Assembly: GCF_900129055.1 (NCBI RefSeq)
Contig: NZ_FQUZ01000033.1
Span: forward strand, 1 to 34,795
Direction: 5' to 3'
DNA: 34,795 nucleotides
Source of the DNA: Lampropedia hyalina DSM 16112
Lineage (GTDB): Bacteria > Pseudomonadota > Gammaproteobacteria > Burkholderiales > Burkholderiaceae_C
Every line of letters begins with the position of its first letter. The stretch's first letter is position 1. A model generated the notes under the pieces. It searched no databases, was not told where the DNA came from, and worked only from the letters and a program-made list of their open reading frames with translations. A program made the translations under genes and the position numbers. Positions 26,549 to 34,795 of the stretch are shown one piece after another.

Positions 26549-26582
26549 CCGGCACATTTTGCAAAGAATGTGCCGGTTTTTT
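26549..26582 (+). terminator. Rho-independent terminator after tRNA-Val
   Basis: Perfect 10-bp stem CCGGCACATT (26549-26558) and AATGTGCCGG (26567-26576), 8-nt loop, then TTTTTT (26577-26582). Confidence 0.93.
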
Positions 26583-26625
26583 CATGCCTTCTCCGATTGG
26601 TCAAGGCAAGAAACGGCGGTGCGGG

Positions 26626-27678
26626 TCAATCCTCTCGAATGCGTGCCTGCAGAAAAAGCCGGTACAGCGGGCCGGTGAGCAACACCACGCACAGCATCCG
26701 CATCACCTGCATGGCCGTCACCAGCGGCACGCCCAGCCCCAGCACCTTGGCTGTGATGGTCATCTCGGCGATGCCGCCCGGTGTCAGTCCCAGAATCAGC
26801 GTGGCAACCGGCAGTTGTGTCAATGCCGCCAAAACCCAGCCCAGCAGAGCCGACAGGGCCATCATGCCCAGCGTCAGCACCGCCACGACCGACAGCAGGC
26901 GCGGTGCACTGCGAAAGAAGTCGGGGCGGTACTTGTCGCCCAGTGACCAGCCGATGAACAACTGTCCCAGCCACGACACCCACGCGGGCAAGGCAGAGAA
27001 GTGCCAGCCCAGCAGGGTAACGGTCATGACGAACACCAGCGGCCCCAGCATCCAGCCATTGGGCAGACGCAACCGCTCGAATGCCAGTGCGGCCCCCAAG
27101 GCACCCAGGGCCAGCGTCAGCAGGCCCGGCCACTGCACCTGCCGCACTTCGGCCAGCAGAGACGGCGTACCGGCCTGGCTGAACCAGTGGAACGCGAATG
27201 GCACGGTGACGACCACCAGCATGACACGCACACTGTGTACCGTGGCGACCTGATCGACCCGCGCACCGTTGCGCTGTGCCAGATTGGCCATCTCGCTGGC
27301 ACTGCCGATCGCAGCTGCGAACCATGCGGTGCGCAAGTCCAGCCCCGCCCACCGCCGGTATATCCAGCAACCCAGCACGGCCAGCAGCATGGCATAGGCC
27401 ATGCCCAGTGCGATCAGAGGCCAGTGCTGCGCCAGACTCGATGCCACCTGGGGCGTGAAATACAGACCCAGCGACACCCCGATGACCCAGCGGCCAGCCT
27501 TGTTGAATGCCACTGGACAACGGCTGCGCACCCCGGCAATCCGGGTTGCGGCCGTCAGAATCAGGGAGCCCAGCAGCCAGGGCAGCGGAATGTGCAGCCA
27601 TACGGCCAGCAATGCACCCAGCAGGGCAATCGCACCACCGAGTGCGGCACGGCGCACGTCATCAGACAAAGAGAGCAT
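26626..27678 (-). CDS. AbrB-family integral membrane protein
   Basis: The 350-residue protein is almost entirely hydrophobic helices, about ten, in two related halves. Family hallmarks are PWLLGSLILTA near the N-terminus, GSASEMANLAQRNGARVDQVATVHSVRV in the first half (given here from residue ~125), and the matching LTPGGIAEMTITAKVLGL and VTAMQVMRMLCV in the second half. This is the Gram-negative AbrB duplication family, unrelated to the Bacillus transition-state regulator; some E. coli work links its member to aidB regulation, but the biochemical role, perhaps transport, is unknown. The ATG at 27678 lacks a clear ribosome-binding site. Confidence 0.9.
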   Translation of the reverse strand: MLSLSDDVRRAALGGAIALLGALLAVWLHIPLPWLLGSLILTAATRIAGVRSRCPVAFNKAGRWVIGVSLGLYFTPQVASSLAQHWPLIALGMAYAMLLAVLGCWIYRRWAGLDLRTAWFAAAIGSASEMANLAQRNGARVDQVATVHSVRVMLVVVTVPFAFHWFSQAGTPSLLAEVRQVQWPGLLTLALGALGAALAFERLRLPNGWMLGPLVFVMTVTLLGWHFSALPAWVSWLGQLFIGWSLGDKYRPDFFRSAPRLLSVVAVLTLGMMALSALLGWVLAALTQLPVATLILGLTPGGIAEMTITAKVLGLGVPLVTAMQVMRMLCVVLLTGPLYRLFLQARIRED

Positions 27679-28161
27679 GGAACAAGCAGCAAAAAACGCT
27701 GGACAAACGGCCCAGGAACGTTGTCTACGTTCTCAGCCCATCATCCATCATGAAGACAGGCGCGAAGCATAGCCGCAAAGAGACACTGCCGGAATACAAA
27801 CGGCAGGATGCTCACATGGCAAAAACAAAAAAGGGGGGGAGGAGAAAAAGAAAGAGTTACGAGACTACCTTGGGTGAAGATAGAGAGTGAGGGAGGAGAA
27901 GCACCCAGGGAGTTGTCTGTCAGATAGCGTCTGATAGGCCTCGTAACCTTAAATGGAGTTCAAAGTGGAGAAAAAAAGAAAAAGTTGTTTCCAGAGGTTT
28001 TTTAAGCCATCTGCTTGGAAATGAAACAACATAATCATATTCATCTCGCAGGATGTATTCTATGCATTTTTCCATTCTGTGACAAACAGATTTACAAGCA
28101 AGAAACATATGTGTATATGTGTCCTGCGCATGAATACCCCTGCGGATTCAATGAATTATTC
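27679..28161. other. AT-rich, purine-tract intergenic region with no established gene
   Basis: This 483-bp gap between abrB and tamB changes composition sharply: from about 27820 to 28160 it is much richer in A and T than its neighbours. It holds a near-pure purine tract (27821-27856), a hairpin CTGCCG/CGGCAG (27786-27806), a second one CTGTCAGA/TCTGATAG with one G-T pair (27917-27937), and ACATAT-GTGT-ATATGT near 28107. A small basic ORF lies at 27816. It may hold promoters, an unknown small RNA or remnants of transferred DNA. No clear terminator for tamB was found here. Confidence 0.5.
27816..27890 (+). CDS. Possible 24-residue, very basic small ORF
   Basis: ATG at 27816 with AGGA seven bases upstream opens a short frame, MAKTKKGGRRKRKSYETTLG plus four residues, ending at TGA (27888-27890). 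About 40 percent Lys/Arg in the first 13 residues reflects the purine tract it covers, so chance is a real possibility. I know of no homologue. Confidence 0.22.
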   Translation: MAKTKKGGRRKRKSYETTLGEDRE

Positions 28162-31100
28162 TCAATCGTAAGTAATCGTGTAAATCAAATCCAGCGCACT
28201 CTGTTCACCGGTCTGGCCACGGGCCGTCAGGCGGCGGCTGATGTCGTAGAAGATGTAGAGCGTGCCTGCCGCGCCCGACATGCCGGTGGCGTAGGTGACA
28301 TAGAGCTTGTCGGAGAGGCGTTTGCCCAGCGACACGCCCTCGGTGCTCAGGCCCACTTCATCAAAGCCCAGGCCGCTGGCGAGGCTGTTGGCCACGCTGC
28401 CTGCCAGCAGCCCCAACGCGGCCTGCTGCATGGAGGTGCCCTCACCGCCCCCGGCCATCGTGGCGCGTCCCAGCACCACCCAGGAGAGTTTCTCGGCATC
28501 GGGCAGTTCAGGCTCCGAGTACAGTTGCACGCGCGGAGCCAGTGCCGTGCCGGTGACACGCACACCCGCCCGCACATCGATGTTGGGCCGCACCGCCAGC
28601 ATGTTGAGCGAAGGATTGTTGTAGGGGCCGTTGAACAGCACCACGCCGGTTTCCACATTCAGGGCCTGCCCCCAGGCACGGTAGCGGCCTTCGTCGGTGC
28701 GGATTTCGCCCACGATGGCAATCGGGTCGTTGCCACTGCGCTGGCTGCGCACTGTCAGGTCGCCTTCCAGCCGGGTGGTGATGCCATAGCCTTGCAGGGC
28801 AAAGTCGCGACCCAGGTTCAGGCGGATTTCCATGTCCATGGGCTGGGCGGTTTGCAGGCGCGGCGTGGGTTCGGCCTCGTCTTGCGGTGGGTCGCTGGCG
28901 CGGATGACCACCACATCGTCACCCAGGGTAGGCGCGCTCGATTCGGGCAGGGTGATGGAGGCGCGATCGACCAGCAGATCGCCGCGCAGTCGCAAACGGC
29001 CGTTTTGCAGCCCGGCACTCAAGTCGCCACTGAGGCTGATCTGGCGGTCGTTGCGTGCCAGCACCTGCATCTGCTGCAACTGCGCCTGCACGTTCATGTC
29101 GATGCCGGAATCGGCCGTGCTGCCGGACGCGCTCAGGGTACGGCTCCAGTCGATGAAGCCACGCGCCACCATCTGGCCGCGTGCCGTGGGAGCGGGTGTG
29201 CGGTTGCCGCTCATGCCCGCCACATAGGCGTTGCTGTTGGTACCGCCTTCAAAGCGCAGTTCGGCAATGGTCAGGCGGTTGCCCTGCAAATTGGTGCGCA
29301 GTGAGCCGTTGTGCAGGTCCACGCCATCCAGCACGGAACGAACGTTCAGGCCATCGCCTGCAATCTGCCCTTGCAGGCGCGGCTGCTGCACCGTGCCACC
29401 CAGGGCCACATCGGCATTCAGACTGCCGTTGATGCGCCAGCCCGGCGGAGCAAAGCTGCCCCACACGCCCAGATCGGGGAAGGCAGCCTTGACCTGCCCT
29501 GCCAGTGCGGCGGTGGGCGGCAGGCTCCAGCCCTGTGCGGTCTGGGCCAGTTGGGTCTGCACGCGCGCATCGATGGTGCCGGCCCGGCGGGTCTTCCAGT
29601 CCAGCACGGCTTCCACGCGGTTTCTGCGCGATTGCAGACTCAACCGCAGGGTCTCGATGCCCGCAGCAATGGCTTCGGTGCGGGTGTTGCCGACGCTCTG
29701 CACAGCATCCGGGGTCTGCGAAGCCGGTTCACCCAGCCAGAGATCGCCGCTCTCGCGTTGCAACACGGCCTGGATGTTCAGGCTGTCGGCCATGTCGATG
29801 TCCCACTGCCCGGCCAGCACCAGGTTGGTGAACAGCCCGGCATTGCGCAACGGGGCCTGTCCCGGCGGCGAGAGGGCATCGACCCATGCGGGGTGAATGC
29901 CTGCCACACGCCCCTTGCTTTGCAGCCGCATGGTGCCCTGGGCGGTGCGGCTGAAGCTCAACGGCTCCCATGCCAGCGTCAGTGCCTGTTCGGCAGGGGC
30001 GATATGGGCAGGCGGTGTCAGGCGTGCCGTGCCTGCCGTGGCCTGCACTTGCAGGGTGTCTCCCGGACGGGCGGTGACTTGCAGTCCTTCGGCCACCTCC
30101 AGCCGCCAGGGCGCGGATTCTTTGGGCAAGGTCGCTGCGGCCTGCAAGCGGCGCAGATCGATCTGCCACGCCGGATTGCCGCGTGCCTGCTGGCCCACTT
30201 GCCGGGCTTGCAGCGCGGTGTTCAGGGTGGCGCGGGTGCCATTGGCGGTGACATCGCCCTCCAGCCCCAGCGTGGCGGTGTGCAGATTGCCCTGAACACT
30301 GGCCTGCAACTGCTGGATGGCAATGCGTGTGGGTTCGGGCTTGGCCGCACCTTTGACGGTCGCTGGAGCCGCCGCAGCGGGCATTTCCAGCCGGAACGAG
30401 TTGGATTGCAACTGCGCGTTCAGACGCAGATCGGGGTACGCCGCCGGGTTCTGCAAGCCCTTGAGCCATTGCTCCCAGCCGCCCTGCCAATCGGCTTGCA
30501 GGCGGGCACTGCCCTGCGCCTGCATGGCAGGGAGCTGTTCGCCCACCAGCGGCAGTTGGCGCAACCACGCCAGCAGTTGCTGGGCAGAGGCAACGTCAAG
30601 CTGTACCTTGCCCTGGCCGCTTTGCTGGCGCATGGCGGTATCGGCCTGAAGGTTCAGGCCGGGGGCACTGGCGGTCAGTCTGGCTTGCAGCGATGCCAGA
30701 TCGGGCAGGGCCACTTGCACGTCGCGGGCATCAACCTTGGCCTGGAACGCATCGAGGTGCAGGCGCGGCAGGCTGAGTTGCCGGGGAGTCCATTCGCCCT
30801 GGGCTTGCAGGGCACGGACATTCCAGCGGCTGCGCACCGCCTGGGCACGGCCGTTGCTCTGGATGTCGGCCTCGAAGGCCACGGCTTCCTGCACGGAACC
30901 GCTGGCTTTCAGCGTGCCGGACAGGTCGGGAACTTTCTCTGCCGCCAGCTCACTGTGCAGGCGCACCAGCGGCAGGCGCGTGAGCTGGCCGTTCACGGCC
31001 AGTTGCTGGGTGTCGGGTGCGTATTGGGCCTGCACCTGCAAGCGGCCTTCACCCACGCGCACTTCCAGATTCTCGGCCTGCCATTGTTGCGGGGTCAGCT

Positions 31101-32673
31101 GTGCCTGCAACAGCACCTGATCCAGCGGCAGACGCTGTTTGTCCACCAGACCGGGGATGGCATTGCGCACGTCGGCCTGCACCTGCCAGGATGCGGCGGT
31201 GAGAGCAGCCAGCAGATCGGCATGGGCCGCCGTGTCCGGTGCAGTTGCGGCTCCGGTGGGGGCAGTGACGGCCAGTGGCTCCACACGCGCCTGTCCGTCC
31301 AGTTGGGTCTGGGGCAGACTGCCCAACAATTGTTGCAGGTTCAGGCGTTCGAGTTGCACTTGCAGATGCGCCTGCTCGGGCTGCTGCGGACGCAATTCGC
31401 CCTGCAAGCCCACGCGACCCTCGCCCAGTTGCACCTGGGCCTGTTCGATCTGCCAGGCATCCGTGCCCCAGCGGGCGCGGGCATCCAGTTGGCGCACCGG
31501 CAGGCGTTGGGCATCCCAGGCTCCGGGCTGCTGGTTGCGCAATTCCAGCAGCAGTTGCCAGGCAGTATCGGCCAGGCTGGTGGCTGCGGCTGCACCCTCT
31601 GCGGCTGCGGCAGGCTGGATGTCCAGCGCGCCATCGAGCAGCGTCACGGGAGCCTGCGGATGAAAGTCCTGCGCGTTCAGGCGGTGCAGTTGCACACGCG
31701 CCTGCTGCACAGGCTGGCCGCGCCAGGGGTGCAGGCCAGCCTGTGCGTCCAGCTTCAGTGCATCGGGAAAATCGGCGAGCTGTTGCGGGACATCGAGTTG
31801 CAGCAGGGCACCGGCGGCTTCGGGCAGGCTCTGGCTGGCGGGCCACTCCCAGCCCTGAAGCTGTACCTGAAGCTGCGCACCCGCGCCTCCAGCCAGACTG
31901 CCCTGCCATTGCAGCGGCACCAGCATCGTCAGGGGTTTGTCGGGAATCAGGCCACCGAGCAGGGCCACAGCCTGCCCCTCGACATCAAGGGTCTGGCCAT
32001 TGAGCCGCACCCGCGCCTGCAACTGGCCGTGCTGCGCCTGCTGCTGGTGGTGCAGGCTTTGCAACTGCACGTCGTGGTTCGATCCGTCATAGTCGTACGA
32101 CAGGGCCATGTCGCGCAGTTCCTGGCGGCTGATGCTGCCATCCACGGCTTCGGTCTCCAGTGCCAGCAGATTCAGCCGCAGGGGCAGATGCACGGCCCGC
32201 AACAGCGGCAGCAGGACGCTGTCAGGCATGGCAAACGGCGGTTTTGGCTCCTCGGGTTCGATGCTGGGAGACAGGCGTACCGTCAGGCTCTCGGCCTCCA
32301 GGGTATTGACCTGCAAGGCCCGGTTCCACAGGCTGGCGGGTGTCCAGGCCAGTTGAAACTGCTCCAGCGTCAGGGCCGTGCCGGGCATCTGCCACTCCAG
32401 CCGGTCGATGGCTCCATCGCCCAGAATCGCCCCGCGCGCGCCCTCGAACTGCAACTGCTGGGATTCGGGCAGAGCCTGCTGCGCCCAATGCAGGGCACGC
32501 GGCAGCGAACGGTCGGTGGTCGCCCACCATACGACACCGCCCAGCAGCACAAGTACGGCCAGCAACAGCACCAGCAAGGTGTACAGCGGCCATCGCCACC
32601 AGCGTCCGCTGGACTTGGGGGCGGGGCGTGCCGTGGAATCGGTGGAGGGGGAGGAAGTGGGCGACGAATTCAT
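28162..32673 (-). CDS. tamB: Translocation and assembly module protein TamB
   Basis: TamB is a long, beta-taco/AsmA-like inner-membrane-anchored protein that spans the periplasm to TamA and is implicated in outer-membrane protein insertion and phospholipid transport. The 1503-residue protein has one N-terminal helix (about 26-50, after a Ser/Pro-rich cytosolic tail), a very long repetitive beta-rich middle with Gln/Leu/Ala-rich composition, and a conserved C-terminal TamB domain (about the last 350 residues, with VVLFNGPYNNPSLNMLAVRP and SWVVLGRATM). It is longer than E. coli TamB (1259). The ATG at 32673 lies 8 bp after the tamA stop, so they form an operon. Confidence 0.96.
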   Translation of the reverse strand: MNSSPTSSPSTDSTARPAPKSSGRWWRWPLYTLLVLLLAVLVLLGGVVWWATTDRSLPRALHWAQQALPESQQLQFEGARGAILGDGAIDRLEWQMPGTALTLEQFQLAWTPASLWNRALQVNTLEAESLTVRLSPSIEPEEPKPPFAMPDSVLLPLLRAVHLPLRLNLLALETEAVDGSISRQELRDMALSYDYDGSNHDVQLQSLHHQQQAQHGQLQARVRLNGQTLDVEGQAVALLGGLIPDKPLTMLVPLQWQGSLAGGAGAQLQVQLQGWEWPASQSLPEAAGALLQLDVPQQLADFPDALKLDAQAGLHPWRGQPVQQARVQLHRLNAQDFHPQAPVTLLDGALDIQPAAAAEGAAAATSLADTAWQLLLELRNQQPGAWDAQRLPVRQLDARARWGTDAWQIEQAQVQLGEGRVGLQGELRPQQPEQAHLQVQLERLNLQQLLGSLPQTQLDGQARVEPLAVTAPTGAATAPDTAAHADLLAALTAASWQVQADVRNAIPGLVDKQRLPLDQVLLQAQLTPQQWQAENLEVRVGEGRLQVQAQYAPDTQQLAVNGQLTRLPLVRLHSELAAEKVPDLSGTLKASGSVQEAVAFEADIQSNGRAQAVRSRWNVRALQAQGEWTPRQLSLPRLHLDAFQAKVDARDVQVALPDLASLQARLTASAPGLNLQADTAMRQQSGQGKVQLDVASAQQLLAWLRQLPLVGEQLPAMQAQGSARLQADWQGGWEQWLKGLQNPAAYPDLRLNAQLQSNSFRLEMPAAAAPATVKGAAKPEPTRIAIQQLQASVQGNLHTATLGLEGDVTANGTRATLNTALQARQVGQQARGNPAWQIDLRRLQAAATLPKESAPWRLEVAEGLQVTARPGDTLQVQATAGTARLTPPAHIAPAEQALTLAWEPLSFSRTAQGTMRLQSKGRVAGIHPAWVDALSPPGQAPLRNAGLFTNLVLAGQWDIDMADSLNIQAVLQRESGDLWLGEPASQTPDAVQSVGNTRTEAIAAGIETLRLSLQSRRNRVEAVLDWKTRRAGTIDARVQTQLAQTAQGWSLPPTAALAGQVKAAFPDLGVWGSFAPPGWRINGSLNADVALGGTVQQPRLQGQIAGDGLNVRSVLDGVDLHNGSLRTNLQGNRLTIAELRFEGGTNSNAYVAGMSGNRTPAPTARGQMVARGFIDWSRTLSASGSTADSGIDMNVQAQLQQMQVLARNDRQISLSGDLSAGLQNGRLRLRGDLLVDRASITLPESSAPTLGDDVVVIRASDPPQDEAEPTPRLQTAQPMDMEIRLNLGRDFALQGYGITTRLEGDLTVRSQRSGNDPIAIVGEIRTDEGRYRAWGQALNVETGVVLFNGPYNNPSLNMLAVRPNIDVRAGVRVTGTALAPRVQLYSEPELPDAEKLSWVVLGRATMAGGGEGTSMQQAALGLLAGSVANSLASGLGFDEVGLSTEGVSLGKRLSDKLYVTYATGMSGAAGTLYIFYDISRRLTARGQTGEQSALDLIYTITYD

Positions 32674-32681
32674 GGCGGCAC

Positions 32682-34553
32682 TCAGAAGTTGAAGCCCATG
32701 CGCAGGTGCAGGCGGAACTGTTCGAGCTTGAGACCATAGGCAATATCGGCCTGCAAGGGGCCGACGGGGCTGCGCCAGCGGATGCCGGTGCCCACGCCGG
32801 TATAGACGCTGGTCTCGGCATTGTCATCGGAGACACTGCCCGCATCCACAAACACGGCATGTTCCCAGTCGGAACTGTTGCCGAACAGGGTCATCGGGCG
32901 TTGCCATTCCAGACTGCCCACCGTCAGGTAGCGGCCACCGTAGAGACGATCATCGAAGGCACGGGTGCCGATGCTTTCAAAGGCGTACCCGCGCACCGTG
33001 GTATCGCCACCGGTCAGGAACAGCAGGCTCAGTGGCATCTGGGTGCCGGAATCGGCCACGATGGCCCCGGCCTCGGCCCGCACGGCCAGACGGCTGCGCC
33101 GCCCGGCCTCGTTGCGCTCGCCCAACGGCACGAACTGCAACCAGCGCGCACGGCCCCGCAGGAACGGCTCACGCTCGGGCGTGAGCGTGTAACCCGCCCC
33201 CAGCTCCCAGCCCACCCCGTAGCCACTGCTGGGATTGGTCTTGTTGTTGAAGTACCGTCCCGTCCAGCTGTAGCTGCCCAGCAGCGAGGAAGAACTGCCG
33301 GGCGTATCGCTGCCCTCGGTGCGGCTGAAGTCGTATTGCAGGAAATAACGCCGGTCGATGTGCCCGGTCGATTGGGTGCGCCCGGCCGTGAGCATGAAGG
33401 AGTTGGCCGTGTAGTCGCCCACCTCGGCGCGTTCGAGCTGCGCTCCGGTGAACCATGCCCAGCCCGATTCGCGCGGCATGGCAGTCCACTGAGTGGCCAA
33501 CTGCTGGGACTTGGCATCCACCGCAATCTGGCTGACCGCACGCCAGCCCAGCGGCCAGAGCTTGTTGTGAATGTGGTCGATGGACAGGCGCGGCCCGGCA
33601 TCGGTGCTCAGGCCCACGCCAAACACCACCTTCTGGTACTTGGCCTCGCGCAACTGGGCGATCACGGTGGCGTTCTGCGGGTCGCTGTTCTCGGTATCCA
33701 GCATCAGAAAGGCGGCATCGAAATAACCGCTGCTGGCCAACCGCTGCTGCGCATCCAGCAGGGCTTCCTCGCTGTAGTCAGTTCCAGTCGGAATGCGCGC
33801 AATGTTGCGGATGCCCTGGGCATCGTAGCGTTCGTTGCCCTGGAGTTCGAGTGCGCCAAAGCGGTAGGCTTCGCCGGGGTCGTAGCCGATGCGCAGATCG
33901 ACCTTCTCGGCATCGGCATCCACCCGCGCCTGGCTCGACTCAATGCGGGCTGTCGGGTAGCGATCGCGCTGTAAAACGCGCAGGCCCGCATTCTTGGCAC
34001 TGTCCCAGTCGGACTGGGTGAATACATCGTCCTGTTTGAGCGACCAGCCACGCTCCACGCGCGCGCGCTGGCGTTGCCCTTGCGGATCGCTGTTCATCGG
34101 CTCGGCAAACCCGATGTTCACCGATTGAACTACCGACTGCGCCCCCGGCTCCACCTCGATCACCACCTTGCGCGGAGCCTCGCTGCCAGCGGGCGTATCC
34201 TCCACATGCAGGCTCAGTTGCGGATTGAAATAGCCCAGTGCCGCCAGCAGACTGCGGGCATTGGTTTCGGCCTCGGCCATCAGGCGGTTGAATTCGGTAT
34301 CGCGCAGGTCGGGAAAGCGGTTGAAACGCTGGATTTCCAGATGGCGTTCCAGATGCCGCGCCACACTGCCGTTTTCACTGCGCACATCCAGCGTGAAGGC
34401 CAACGCGCCACTGGTCGAAGCGGTCTCGGTGGCCTCGTCCGCCGACGGCTCCTCACTGGGTCGCAGCACACTGCACCCTTGCAGAAAGCACAATGCCAGC
34501 AACGCCGCAGGTGCGATACGAAAGAAGCCCGTGCTCCGAAATTTTTTTTGCAT
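32682..34553 (-). CDS. tamA: Outer-membrane assembly protein TamA (Omp85 family), with lipoprotein-type signal
   Basis: TamA is a BamA-like outer-membrane barrel with three periplasmic POTRA domains. The 623-residue product has POTRA-type segments from about 55 to 300 and a C-terminal 16-strand barrel with the Omp85 signature region GGDTTVRGYAF and final strand ending RMGFNF. The start is the ATG at 34553; an upstream in-frame start at 34658 would place 35 polar residues before the signal peptide. The signal ends with LCFLQGC, a lipobox with Cys27, so it may be acylated, unlike E. coli TamA. A hairpin, CCTGCC/GGCAGG (34564-34594), in the leader could cover the ribosome-binding site. An insertion-element end lies 95 bp upstream. 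Confidence 0.95.
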   Translation of the reverse strand: MQKKFRSTGFFRIAPAALLALCFLQGCSVLRPSEEPSADEATETASTSGALAFTLDVRSENGSVARHLERHLEIQRFNRFPDLRDTEFNRLMAEAETNARSLLAALGYFNPQLSLHVEDTPAGSEAPRKVVIEVEPGAQSVVQSVNIGFAEPMNSDPQGQRQRARVERGWSLKQDDVFTQSDWDSAKNAGLRVLQRDRYPTARIESSQARVDADAEKVDLRIGYDPGEAYRFGALELQGNERYDAQGIRNIARIPTGTDYSEEALLDAQQRLASSGYFDAAFLMLDTENSDPQNATVIAQLREAKYQKVVFGVGLSTDAGPRLSIDHIHNKLWPLGWRAVSQIAVDAKSQQLATQWTAMPRESGWAWFTGAQLERAEVGDYTANSFMLTAGRTQSTGHIDRRYFLQYDFSRTEGSDTPGSSSSLLGSYSWTGRYFNNKTNPSSGYGVGWELGAGYTLTPEREPFLRGRARWLQFVPLGERNEAGRRSRLAVRAEAGAIVADSGTQMPLSLLFLTGGDTTVRGYAFESIGTRAFDDRLYGGRYLTVGSLEWQRPMTLFGNSSDWEHAVFVDAGSVSDDNAETSVYTGVGTGIRWRSPVGPLQADIAYGLKLEQFRLHLRMGFNF

Positions 34554-34648
34554 AGACACACAACCTGCCTGTAGTTTCTGAATGGAACGGCAGGCTTGCC
34601 CAGTGCCGAACCTTCCCCCGCAGCGGGAAAAACGTGCGGTGAGTTTAC

Positions 34649-34795
34649 CTGATTGCACGGAAAGCCCCGTCGTTCACGACGGAGATGCAGAGCGCGCAAC
34701 CCAACGGGTTCCATGTTGGGTAATGGATAACACATTGAAAATATACCCTCTCTGTTAAAGTCAGCACCATGCTGACCGTTGTCAAAACCCTGAAA
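34649..34795 (+). mobile_element. Left end of an IS200/IS605-type (IS608-like) element, cut by the window edge
   Basis: TTAC (34645-34648) matches the IS608 target and left cleavage site. Eighteen bases later a perfect hairpin CCGTCG-TTCA-CGACGG (34667-34682) has the position expected of an IS608-like left-end hairpin. A second inverted repeat ACCCAAC/GTTGGGT (34699-34721) and then the start of a reading frame at 34769 follow. The boundary at 34649 is inferred from the family pattern. Confidence 0.65.
34769..34795 (+). CDS. Start of a probable tnpB / IS605 orfB gene (first nine codons only)
   Basis: The ATG at 34769 begins MLTVVKTLK, which runs to the window end. TnpB proteins commonly open with a KTLK-type strand before the helical part, and the frame follows an IS608-like left end, so identity rests mostly on context. 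Only nine residues are visible. Confidence 0.5.

Noticed and set aside
27920..28108. 62-codon minus-strand frame in the AT-rich spacer
   Set aside because: No ribosome-binding site, no similarity recognised, and such a length is expected by chance in this stretch.
29311..32739. 1142-codon open frame on the plus strand opposite tamB
   Set aside because: It is the antisense shadow of a long GC-rich gene: composition is His/Gln/Arg-rich, no domain is recognisable, and the minus strand encodes clear TamB.
1..34795. CRISPR array, rRNA, toxin-antitoxin or defence island
   Set aside because: I saw no regularly spaced repeats, no rRNA-like sequence and no recognisable defence proteins other than the partial TnpB elements.

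Overview
The window is a GC-rich, gene-dense piece of chromosome from a Gram-negative bacterium. The tyrS / M23 peptidase / anmK neighbourhood, the UbiM-type hydroxylase, the short general porin, the bo3-type oxidase operon ending in a SURF1 gene, and the tRNA-Val(GAC) sequence all point to Betaproteobacteria, order Burkholderiales, perhaps near Comamonadaceae. That placement is an inference from family resemblance recalled from memory, not from a search.

Layout. Positions 1-263 hold the 3' end of an IS200/IS605-type tnpB (zinc ribbon and last RuvC acidic residue) and the right end of the element. Next come an MsbA-like ABC exporter (447-2285), a 161-bp palindromic MITE with CTAG flanks (2397-2565), and the NAD-salvage pair pncB plus nadM-Nudix (2662-4973). 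Facing them is the cytochrome bo3 quinol oxidase operon cyoABCD plus SURF1 (10272 down to 5007), preceded on the same strand by pmbA/tldE. Divergent from pmbA are darP (yjgA), a UbiM-type flavin hydroxylase, a porin and htpG (12347-17590). A three-gene ABC-2 export operon (permease, TPR-like membrane-anchored protein, ATPase; 17726-20327) converges on a minus-strand set: anmK, an e(P4)-type lipoprotein acid phosphatase and an EamA transporter. An M23 peptidase is divergent from tyrS, which is followed by tRNA-Val. An AbrB-family membrane protein, a 480-bp AT-rich stretch with no clear gene, and the tamA-tamB operon (34553 down to 28162) follow. The last 147 bases look like the left end and first nine codons of another tnpB-type element.

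Function. Most of the window is housekeeping: respiration (cyo, ubiquinone hydroxylation), NAD synthesis, outer-membrane assembly (tamAB), peptidoglycan remodelling and recycling (M23, anmK), protein folding and translation (htpG, tyrS, tRNA-Val, darP). Residues that define ubiquinol oxidases, including the ubiquinone-site residues, are visible in CyoB.

The unusual parts are the mobile-element signals. The two window edges carry complementary halves of IS608-like TnpB elements: TTAC at the left cleavage site, TCAA at the right, each with a subterminal hairpin. From the left-edge copy one can read a predicted omega-RNA guide. The MITE and the AT-rich spacer with a small basic ORF are the other non-housekeeping features. 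I see no CRISPR array, rRNA, prophage or defence island.
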